Positions 44,957-55,518 of a stretch of DNA of 64,000 nucleotides are shown piece after piece. Numbering within the stretch: position 1 is the stretch's first letter; the number at the start of each line of letters is the position of its first letter. Under the pieces are notes generated by a model, which was not told the origin of the DNA, ran no database searches, and was given only the letters and a program-made list of their open reading frames with translations. The DNA comes from Anisodus tanguticus (lineage: Eukaryota; Streptophyta; Magnoliopsida; Solanales; Solanaceae). The stretch is taken from positions 29,525,504-29,589,503 of the forward strand of contig CM067541.1 of NCBI GenBank assembly GCA_034509755.1. Reading direction: 5' to 3'. Both the position numbers and the translations under genes were made by a program.

Positions 44957-47900
44957 TTATCACACCCTAACCTAGGTGAGGCGTGGTTGTCACTCGATGT
45001 TTGGCTAGGCCGAGCGTACCAAGTTGAACTCTCATTCGAGCCTCGAAGGTAAACTAGTCCCTTGAGTCCATCTTGCAAAAGTAACTTCAACTTAGGCCGA
45101 CAAGGCCGAACACTCGTTCTTACTAAAGGCTACCGTGGGCCAAGGAGGTCTCTGTAAACACATATCGGCAAACTTAATAAAGCATAAGATAAGGGCCAGC
45201 AAGGCCACTAACATCTTGTACATACTAAAGTTGTGTCTACAAAGCCTCTAAAGATAACTGACATTAAACGTGGTCGGGACGGGCCTCTGCGTACCCCTAG
45301 TTTGTACAAAATATCTGCTACCTAACCTCTAGCCTCAGTTGCACTCCGGAAGAGATGTACTAATATCGATCCTTTGTTGAATCCCAATCTGCTCTATTTG
45401 ACGAACTCGTCGAACGAATTACCTAAATATGCGAGGCATGAAATGCGTACCCCGACGGTGGGACATCGGTAGAAAGAAATGTACCAAGTATGAAATGCGA
45501 GAAAATAATGTGTGTATATATATAGAGAGATTAAGAAGTTGATGAACATGAATAAATATGTTGGATGTAAGTGCATGGCCCGAAGGTAAGTGTATTTGAA
45601 TGGCCTCGAAGGTAATCTATATATGTATAGCCTCGAAGGCAAAATTTGTATTTGTATAGCCTCGAAGGAAAGTTGTTTATGTATAGCCTCGAAAGAAATG
45701 CGCATTTATGTATAGCCCGAAAGGAAATATGCATCATAGTCCCAAAGGCAGTGTCAATAACTCGAATGTGACATCATATCCCCAAAGGCAAGTACAAGCC
45801 AACAATCAGCAAAACTAAGTAATTGCGTACATAACTCATAGCTCATCTAGCACTTTACGTAACCCACAGTTCATACTTATTATATTGTAAACTACTCTAT
45901 TAGTTTTTAGGAAGTCTTGTACTATCTTAGTTCTCGTTCGACTATCTCGTTATGCTACGCAATTCATTTCTTTTATAACTCGCATATGTTTTCCTCTCTT
46001 AGGTACGAGGAGAATTTTATATACTCATGTGCTATACCCTTTTACGGGACTTGTTCTGTCGTACCTCATACTCTATTGCTCATAACCTTAGGGCACTTCT
46101 TAATCCTTTTCGGATGTGTGTAGACGCTCATCTTGCTAGGCTGTTACAACCTGATCTTCAAGCTAGGGTAATCCCATCTTTTCTTTATTGATGTTCTGCT
46201 ACTAGTTTATTAGCTCATTCTTTTGGATCTCTTTCTATTTGAAATTCGTACCTTATATATAGATAGCTTATGAATGTCTTAAAGGTGCTACTAACTATGC
46301 TTCTTAGGACTTACACGGGAGCTCTACTCCGGGTTGACTTTTTAACTCTTAGATGGTCTTAATCCGTCACAGAGAAACATAGAGGCGATCTAGCCCCCTC
46401 GGCTTCTACAAGAGGGGACATATCTACGGACTCGGGACGAGAGAGAAAGAAAGAAAGATAGCCCTTACATACCTTGAAAAATAACCAATTTGAACTCTTA
46501 GTCTGAGCCTCAAAGGAAAACTAGGCCCTTGTGGCCATACTATAAAAGCAACTTTAACTTAGGCCGACAAGGCTGAACCTATTCTTACTAAAGGCTACCG
46601 TGGCCTAAGGAGGTCTCTGAACACTTATACTAGAAAACTTAATGAAGCATAAGACAAGGGTTGGCAAGGCTACTGACATACAGTACATACTCAACTTGTG
46701 TCTATAAAGCCTCTAAAGATAACTAACATTAAATATGGTCGGGATAGGGCCCTGGCCTACCCCTAGTCTATACAAAACATCTGCTACCTGACTTCTAACC
46801 TCGGTTGCACTCCGAAAGAGATGGAGACTTACCGATCCTTCACTAAATCCCAATCTGCTCTACTGGGAACTCGTCGAACTAATTACCAGCATCTGCAGGC
46901 ATGAAATGCAGTGCCCCAACAATAGGACGTCAGTAGAAAGAAATGTACCAATTATGCGAGGCAGAAATAATATGTATATAGATAGAGATGCGGAATCGAA
47001 GAACATGAATAAATATGCTTGAAGTCTCTACGAAAATAAGGGGTGGGAGTGGACCGACCACAACCTCTTAGTCAACTTACACAGTCGATGTTTCTTGGAC
47101 CTCTTGGCCCCTCTATTTATCTATGCGATCTATTATGTCTCGGCTCTATATACTATCCTTACTATCTACGATTTCGATCTTTATTACGTTACTATCTAGC
47201 ATACAATCTAAACACACTATTCCGACCTCACAAGGGATCCGGTGTTTAAGTGCATGGCCCCGAAGGCAAGTGTGTCTGAATGGCCCGAAGGCAATCTATA
47301 TCTATATAGCCCCGAAGGAAAGCGCGCGTTTGTATAGCCCCGAAGGCAAGCTATATTTATATAGCCCCGAAGGAAATGCACATATATGTATAGCCCTGAT
47401 GCATTCTGCATCATAGACCCAAAGGCAGTGTCAATAGCCCCGAAAGTGACATCATAGCCCCGAAGGCAAGTGTATACAACAACAAGCCAACAATCTGTAA
47501 ACTAAGTATCTGCGTACATAACTTATAGCTCATCTAGCACTTTCTGTAACCCACGGTTCATACTTATTATCTTGTGAACTACTCTGTTAGATTTTACGGA
47601 GTCTTGTACTATCTTAGCTCTATTCCGACTATCTCGTTATGCTTCTCAATTAATTTCTTTTATAACTCACATATATCTTCCTTTCTTAGGTCGATGAGCA
47701 TTTTATATACTCGTGTGTTATACCCTTTTACGAGGACTTATTTTGTCGTACCTCATACTTTATTGCTCATGACCTTAGGGAATTTCTTAGTCCTTTTCGG
47801 ATGTGTGTAGACGTTCATCTTGCTAGGTACATTACAACCGGATCTTCTAGCTAGTGTAATCCCAACTTCTCTTTATTTATGTTACGCTACTAGTTTATTA

Positions 47901-49318
47901 GCTCATTCTTTCGGATCTCTTTCTATTCGAAATTCGTAACTTATATATAGATAGCTTATGAATTTCTTAGAGGCTCTACTAACTACGCTTCTTAGAACTT
48001 ACATGGGAGCTATAATCAAGATCGATTTTTTAACTCTTAAACGGTCTTAATCCGTCACTAAAAAGCATAGAGGCTATCTGGTCCCCTTCGGCTTCTACAA
48101 TAGGGAACATATCTACGGATTATTGCCGAGAAAGAAAAAAAGAAAGATAGCCCTTACATACCTTGAATATGAACCTTCGATGATGATGCTGCAATCTGTC
48201 TCCTCATCATCCATCTACAATAACAAACAACACTCATGTCAACAAGAAAGGCCTACTAGCTAACTATCGAGCGACAAGTTCGCTCTATGGATACTCGGAC
48301 AGCATCTCCCTTATCTCCTTACCTTCTTCATATCATGAAAAATATCTACAACAACAACAAAGACAACTTATGCTTTATTATGTCGGCTATCCAACATCAT
48401 AGAATTACTCCCAAACAACTTATTCTTCCAACAACATAGACATAGCTCCTTCATGCCTTCTAGCTACTTCTTTTAGCTTGTGGTGCAATTCTTAGTATTC
48501 AACACTAATACTTAGACAAGAACCACAACACCATAAACATAATATCTAAGCTACTTTCCAATTATTTCAACTACCACAAGTTATGGTTATTGCTACAAAA
48601 TAGTCCAACAACAAGACAACTACATCTCTTCTTATTTCAAGCTCTAATTCATGATTCTTCATCTAGACAACTCATCTAACATGAGATTAACCTTAACCAC
48701 AAAAAATAGGGTGGTTTACTCACCTTAACCAGTAGAAACAACTCAAAATCCAAGCTTCTCTTTGCTAACAACCATATTTGTTCACTCTACAACACCATAG
48801 AAGTGTCATCTTCCATCTAGGCTAGCTCTTGAAGTTGTAACATGGTGTATTTACCTTGGAATAACTCTTGGATATTTAGATAACATCTAGGGAGGTTTTA
48901 GAGGTGTTGGGAATCTGTTTTGGTCGAAAATGAGATGAAATTGAGCTTCCACCGCTTATATAAGCAAAGACGGTCAGCCATCGCCTAGGATCCATGATGC
49001 AACATGAGTCGCGCATGGAAATATGCGGGTCCATATGTGACCACATTCCTTTCCAAAAAAATTCCTCAACTTTTTCTCCTCTTTTACAGCCCCATATGCG
49101 AGGAAAATCCCATCTATGATGAGAAATGCTTAGCGTATCGTCCGATCTTTGTCAAACTTCGTCGAAGGGTGATTTGTTTAATCCCAATGACCTTTAACTT
49201 CGTATATCTTCTTAACATGCTCTAAGTCGTAAGTGACCTTTAGGAAGAATCTCAAGTTGTCGGAGCTCAAGTTGGCTAACTATGCTCTTATATGCACACG
49301 AAACTTCGGGGTGTAACA
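44957..49318 (-). repeat. Outer element right LTR (5' LTR) with internal duplication
   Basis: 44,957-46,482 matches the first ~1.69 kb of the left LTR. At ~46,483 it restarts at the TTGAACTCTTAG segment and continues to the true end at 49,318. The LTR is thus 4.36 kb, with a ~1.47 kb tandem duplication that the left LTR lacks. The copies have diverged noticeably. Confidence 0.8.
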
Positions 49319-49323
49319 AGATG

Positions 49324-49622
49324 TAAGTACAATATGTCATTTACTGAATATGTGCTATATAAGACTCATTCTCAAAAAAACTACCTACAGACTTCTTAAA
49401 TAAAAAAGAACCAAACATTGGCTACTTTCATTCGTTTAGGAGCAGGTGTTTTGTTAATAGTAATGGAAAGGATAATTTTGGTAAATTTGATCCAAGAAGT
49501 GACGAAGGAATTTTCCTTGGGTACTCTATTTCTAGTATATAAAATAGAGTCTTTAACAATACTTTGTGTGTGGAAGAACATATTCATGATTTGGTAGATA
49601 ATTTCCCTTCTAAGATATTATT
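49324..49622 (+). mobile_element. Ty1/copia element 1, piece 2: integrase C-terminal part
   Basis: The sequence continues after the AGATG duplication. One frame reads EPNIGYFHSF, then GKDNFGKFDPRSDEGIFLGYS and LCVEEHIHD. These are copia integrase C-terminal blocks. It is interrupted at 49,623 by a second gypsy copy. Confidence 0.75.
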
Positions 49623-49894
49623 TGTCACGCCCGAACCATGGCACAGGCGAAACACGGCACTCGGTGCCTGGTTGTATGTGATCGAATGAACCACATGATT
49701 GTTGAGTCAACATGGGCTTCAAAACATATTATAGTAATGATAAGGAAATATGTAAAACCGCATACCGAAAGTAGTCCGAAATAATCATAGCGGAATAATC
49801 TAAATTAATAATAAGTCGACAACCAATGAGGACATGACATACTAAACTAGTCTATTAAACCTCTAAACATGATTTTGACCGAGATGTTCTCGCA

Positions 49895-50480
49895 TGATCA
49901 GCCTCACTACGAGAATAGACTAAGATATCATCAATGAAGATAATGACGAAAAGATCAAGATAAGGCACGAAGACCCTATTCATAAGATTCATGAGAGCAA
50001 GCTGGGGAATTCGTCAATCCGAACAACATGACAAAATTCAAAATGACCATAATGAGTTCGGCGGTAGTTTTTGGAATATTAACTTCCTTAACCTTAAGCT
50101 GATAGTACCACGATCTGAGGTCAATCTTGGAATAACACTTAGCACTATGGAGTTGATCGAATAAATCATAGATTCTAGGAAGAGGATATTTATTCTTAAT
50201 GGTGACCTTGTTCAACTGTCGATAGTCAATGTACATACGCAAACCATCTTTTATCCGAACAAACAAAATCGGTGCGCTCCATGATGAGACACTTGGTCTA
50301 ATGAATTCCTTATCAAGGAGATCTTTCAACTGGGCTTTTATCTCTCTTAACTCTGCTGGAGCCATTCTGTATGGTGGAATAGATATCGGCTTGGTGTTGG
50401 GAAGTTGATCAATTCTGAAGTCAATCTTCCTATCGGGAGGAACTCTAGAAAGATCTTCGGGAAATACTTATAGAAACTCA
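49895..50480 (-). pseudogene. Gypsy RT fragment (minus)
   Basis: A 129-codon frame (49,976-50,365) holds IRPSVSSWSAPILFVR, MYIDYRQLNKVTIKNKYPL and KIDLRSWYYQLKVKE. Just below it, a PYLDLFVIIFIDDILVYS block is readable in another frame (49,910-49,975) with the FIDD catalytic box intact. It ends at the LTR fusion. Confidence 0.8.
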
Positions 50481-52475
50481 TTGACAACTGGCACCGACTA
50501 AAGAGTTGGGGTGCAGGTATCTACATCGCTAACCTGAACTAGATGGTAAATATACCCATTGGATATCATATTTCTGGCCTTAAGATAGGAAATAAACTTG
50601 CTCATGGGTGCTACTGAATCACCGTTCTATTCTATGACTAGCTCAGCGGGAAATTTGATCTTTAAAATTTTGGTTCTACAACATCTTGTGGCATAACATG
50701 AAGACAACCAATCCATACCCACGATTATATCGAAGTCTACCATTTCTAACTCTACCAAGTCGGCTATTGTAATACGGTGATAGACTTTAACTTGACAACC
50801 CCTACATATTCGCTGGTTATAAGCGACTCTCCTACTTTAGTGGATACTTCAAAGGGTTCATGCAACTTTTTTAGTCCAATCCCAAATTTCTTAGCAATAA
50901 ATGGGGTTACATATGATAGAGTGGATCCGGGATCCATAAGAGCATAAACATCAAAAGTGAAAACGAGTTAATATACATGTGACCACATCTCGCACGAGCC
51001 TTTGTATTCGACAACTCGCTAGAGCGTACAAGTTTGGACATCCGCTTTGTATTACCGGACTTAGTTGGACCACGCCCGATTGGGCACGAGAATTATGAGG
51101 AGCTGCTTTGAATTTGTGGATTGAGCCACATTACCTCCTATACCCTACCTAGGTGATGAACCATCCCTCGGAAAATGAACACCGCTTACTACAACCATAG
51201 TAGATATCCATACCCATGCGACACTCCTCTAGGTTTCTCCTACCACGTTTGCTGCATTTGATTACCGAAATAACTTTGACCTACGCTAGTTTATGACCGA
51301 GAACTTGATGCTCTAAAATTGTCTTTTGTGATTCTTCCTAAACTTAGGGATTGGGCACTTGTGAAGATGGAGCAGGTCCGATGACCTTTTATTCAAGTAT
51401 TGTCTACCTCCACCTCCCCCATGGTGAAGTGACACGAATACTTGGCTCTCTAATTAAACTCTATGTTCTTCTCTTTCGTAAGTCTTCATCTTCCTTCAAC
51501 TGCTATCATTACCCTATACAAAAGCAACCATCTTTGTAATAGTTTTCTAAGCTGTAATATTAGTTACATTGTATAAATGGGGATCCAAACTATACCCAAA
51601 ATGCCTAATTCTAGCCCCCAACTCTGGAACCATATGCGGAGCATACTTTGTCAAATAGAAAAAATGAAGATAGTACTCTTACACACTCCTACCATTCTTC
51701 CGGAGCTTTTCAAATTCCATAACCTTTGCTTCCACGACCTCTACTAGCAGAAAGTGCTCAATGAAAGCATCGGTGAACTCATCCGAAAGTTGTTTGATGT
51801 GCTTCTCCCCCGTGGGACTACTCCCATGACTTATACCAAATGTTGGCAACATCCTACAACTGATAAGATCCTAACTTTGCTGCCTCTATCTCGTAATATG
51901 CATAACAAAAAAGATTTTCTATAGTCCATCAATAAAATTATATGGATCATCTGTCTTACTTAACCACTGTGAACACCGGAGGGTCCATATAAATAAACTC
52001 ACGAGTCATGGAACTGGATGACTCCCCATTAGTTCCCATGCTTTGAGTCATTCCCTAACGTTGGGCTTGAGCAGACCATCAGTTTGGGTGAGTAGTTAAA
52101 TAGCTCCCCTAACATCCGAGTTAGTAGAATAGGTGGTGGAATGGGAATCTCCATATATCCTGTGGTATTAATTGGGGGTGATGTACCCGAATTGGCTCCC
52201 TAAGCTTAAGTATCCTCTTCACGAGCAGCATTAGCAGCAGCTCTCTTTCTTATAGCTCATTTTCATTTTGCGGACATTTTACGAAATACGTAATACGCAC
52301 GAGTTAGAAGGATATTCGAAGGTATAGCTGTAATTGCACGATCTAGATTATGAAAGAAGTGAGACAATCCTAGATGTTTTTTGGTCAACAATTTATATGC
52401 ATAGGGCCCTCACACATATAAAAGTGACCCCACTGGACACGGTTTCATAGACTCCCTAAGACACTTGAACCTAAG
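50481..52475 (-). pseudogene. Gypsy protease and gag remnants (minus)
   Basis: On the minus strand 50,880-50,960 reads LMDPGSTLSY, a protease region with D-P-G as in the plus-strand copy. 51,600-52,470 is collinear with the gag and leader of the plus-strand copy. All frames are broken. Confidence 0.6.
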
Positions 52476-52490
52476 CTCGATACCAAGCTT

Positions 52491-54035
52491 TGTCACGGCC
52501 CGAACCATAGGTTGGGCAAAACACGACACTCGATGTCTGGTTGTATGTGACCGAGCGAACCACATAGTTATTGAGTCAACATGGGCATCCAAATGTACTA
52601 TAGTAATAATAAGGAAACATGTAAAAGCTGCATACTAAAAGTAGTACGAAATAATTATAGCGGAAATAATGCGAAAAAATATAATAAGTCTAAAAACTAA
52701 TACGACATGACATACTAAACTAGTCTATGAAACCATTGAACATGAGTTTGACTGGAAAATTGTTTACATGGACAAGGCCTTGGAATACCTTTATCATAAA
52801 ACGTAATCATAAAAGTAACTACACTAGCACCGGAATGAGATGGGGATCACCAAATGGCGATACCGAAGCAATTCTACGAGCGATTCATCCCCCTAAAACC
52901 CCGCACATGTACCATGAAGTGAAGACCCCATGCAAAAAAGGGGATATTAGTACATTTGAATTGTATCATATGTAAAGCAACCGAAAGAATAAGAAGGCAC
53001 ATGATATGATAGAAACATGAAATTGGAATTGTAACATGAGCATGAGTATGATCTAACATGAGTATAAAACATGTGTAAACATACGTAAAGATGTATGTAC
53101 GTAAGTACGAATATATGTATATTTATGTAATTGTATATACGTATTTACGTGGGGAGAGCGTAGCACAATCGACAACATAAATCACCACGTGGGTACATGG
53201 AGTCGGTACCTGGCCCGACCAGCAGAGCAATCTCATATCTTTCCAGGGTATGAGACATAACATGGCATGAAATGATCCAATCTGCAATCGAAGGTATCAT
53301 CCTCTGGTGGAGCGACCCTTATTCTGCGGTGGTATACATAATTGTAGACTATACGAGCCTTCTCGATGAGTTATGCAACACCCAAAATATGTATTTAAAA
53401 TAGTGACTTGTAAGCCTATGGTTTCATAAAAGCAACTTAAAAAGCATGGTTTGAAATTATAATTTATCATGTGAACTAATATAACATATAACTTGTGTAA
53501 ATTCATGAAAACATACATATATAAGTTTATGAAATTTAATAGTAATGGTTCATGACGTGTAATTCTAGAACCCATGGAATTCGAGGTTATGGGTATTCAT
53601 GGATTACTCATGAATTCCTAATAATCATAATGGAATATCTGGAACATAATAACGAATTAATAATACAACATGGTATATCATGATACATGTAATTTAGGGC
53701 TATCATGAAATTGGAATAAAACCCTAAGTTATGGGATTTCATGGAAAACGTGGTATGGGTAAGAACATGGATATTCCCACATGTGGATAGAAGCTCTGCA
53801 TACCTTAATCACTCCAAAACTTGTCTTAAAAATCTAAACTTGGAAGGATAATTCCAAAGCTTGAACCTTAATTCTTAGGTTGGGTTTTCTTGAAAACCTT
53901 AGGTTAAGAACAATGTATTTCGCTTAGAATCCATAAGATTGATGTTAGAAACGCATGAAATTACTTGAAATAGGCTTACCTTGATGTAGGAGAATGATAG
54001 GAGGACAATAACTTCGTGCTAGGACTTGGGAGAAT
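52491..54035 (-). repeat. 5' LTR of second inner-family gypsy, truncated
   Basis: The reverse complement aligns with 37,090-38,624, sharing the TTTTCAAGAAAACCCAAC segment and the TTGTTATGC-type ends. The 5' part with the 80 bp array is missing at ~54,035. Confidence 0.7.
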
Positions 54036-54059
54036 AAAGAATGAAATAAAAATATTAAA

Positions 54060-54412
54060 AATCGGGATTATATATTGTTCAATCTTCGGGGACCTTTACG
54101 GTGATTGGTTCATTATTATATCTCACCACCGATCAATCATATATTATGTCCAGTCTATGCAAATTTGTGAGATTTCAATAACATCCAAAGGAATCTCATT
54201 CAATAGTTATCAAAATAATCATCAAATATCTCATCGGAACTACTGATTTGGGCTTTGATATCCCAAAAATGGTAAGTTTACTCTATCGGGTTATTTAGAT
54301 GCAGACTTTACAAGTGACAATTCTAATAGAAAAATTAAAAGTGGGGCATGAGAATTCTTGGGAAAGTCCATCATCTCTTGGCACAATAAAAGCAAACTTT
54401 AGTGGCATTATC
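54060..54412 (+). mobile_element. Ty1/copia element 1, piece 3: RT end and RNase H
   Basis: Blocks include YGDWFIIISHHRSIIYYV, a degraded form of the G-S-L-L-Y-L-T region, then GYLDADFTSDNSNRKIKSG and FLGKSIISWHNKSK. These are RNase H blocks of copia elements. The RT proper is missing between pieces 2 and 3. Confidence 0.7.
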
Positions 54413-54992
54413 TGTTGGAAATTTACCTTTCGTGGGGTTGCGTCCACCAATATTTAATGACTTAAACACTAGAGTTTCGCATGTTGGAGGCTTTGTCTCT
54501 TCACACGTGCATAATCTACTAAGTGAGTAGATGACCGTAGGGCCAAGGATCGTCAAATTCCGTTAAGAAATGAAAGAGATATTGGTCCACGAAGTAAGGT
54601 GTTTGAGGCATGGAAATATGGTGTGGGACAAATCTACCACATCGGTGGGAAAAGGAAGAAGCTGTTCTTTTTATAAGCCTAAAAAATGGATAAGGGTTTG
54701 GGACCCCAAGGGATAACCCATGTGTTTGAAGGAGGGAGAACCTAGGTGTGCTTGGGTTCGAGGCTAGCCCCACACGTCTTAACACCTCTCCTCCTCCTAA
54801 ACACTATATATTGAGACCTGAAACATATTTGAGGGAGAGGATTCTAAAAAGAACAGAAACTCTTCATTTTCCATTCTTGACAAGTCGTTTCATGTTTGTT
54901 TTCTTCGTCAGAATCAACCTATTTGCTTTGTAGTGTTGATTAGTTGTTGTTTTATCTTGGGAGACTATTCCCGTACTACTTTATTTTCAACA
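54413..54992 (+). repeat. Solo LTR in copia 1 RNase H
   Basis: The 580 bp sequence begins TGTTGGAAATTTACC and ends TTTTCAACA. It is flanked by a perfect 5 bp duplication TTATC (54,408-54,412 and 54,993-54,997). It is related to the minus-strand LTR ending at 56,837. Copia 1 resumes immediately after the duplication. Small frames in it are incidental. Confidence 0.85.
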
Positions 54993-54997
54993 TTATC

Positions 54998-55440
54998 AAC
55001 CACTACGTAGAGTATATTTTATGAGAAATTTTTCCATTAAATTCCTATGGATGGCGCATAAGTTTAGATGATTTTGATGTTGAATTTACTTTCATTTATT
55101 GTGATAGTACAAGTGTAATTAATCTCGCTAAAAAGCTAGTTCATTATTCAAGAGCAAAGAATATTGAAGTGAGGTATTATTTTATCAAAGATCACGTCCA
55201 ATATGGTAATATCTCTCTTGAATTCATTGGCACTGATTTTCAATTAGTAGATATTTTTACCAAAACACTTTTGGTAGAAAGGTTCTACACTCTTAGAAGT
55301 TTAAATGGTATTGTTTCCATGTCTGAGTAAGTATATATAGAAAGTATTTGCTAATATTTTTTATATGTATAGAATAATTATTACTTGTATTGAATTGATA
55401 TGACTAGCGGTCAAGTTTGTAGCATCCCCTTATTCATTTG
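54998..55440 (+). mobile_element. Ty1/copia element 1, piece 4: RNase H end
   Basis: One frame reads FIYCDSTSVINLAKKLVHYSR, then KNIEVRYYFIKDHV and DIFTKTL, and ends in a stop at ~55,330. This is the end of the copia polyprotein. The downstream 3' LTR is not clearly identifiable before the next element. Confidence 0.8.
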
Positions 55441-55518
55441 TCACCCTAATTATTTCTAAAAAGGTGCCTCGTGTAATAACTCACGTGGGTTCAATATGTG
55501 ATTAATGACTTGGGGAAT

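Larger units (their letters stand above)
33637..49318 (-). mobile_element. Outer gypsy-type LTR element inserted in copia 1 (minus)
   Basis: The ends are TGTCACACCC... on the left and ...GGGGTGTAACA on the right, so on the minus strand the LTR reads TGTTACACCCC...TGTGACA. The 5 bp target duplication AGATG stands at 33,632-33,636 and 49,319-49,323. The polypurine tract lies next to the left LTR (36,386-36,405, minus) and a degraded primer site (TAGTATCGTAGTAG) next to the right LTR at ~44,940. Once the nested element (36,491-44,335) is removed, the internal region is only ~0.73 kb with no coding motif. It is therefore a deleted or non-autonomous element. Confidence 0.85.
49623..54035 (-). mobile_element. 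Second copy of inner gypsy family (minus), inserted in copia 1
   Basis: The left edge is an LTR terminus (TGTCACGCCCGAACC, 49,623-49,890). The internal region is on the minus strand, and the other LTR runs from 52,491 to ~54,035, where it is truncated before the 80 bp array. A primer site (TGGTATCGAG) lies at 52,476-52,485. The left joint at ~49,890 fuses LTR to the middle of RT, so RNase H and integrase are deleted. Confidence 0.78.
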
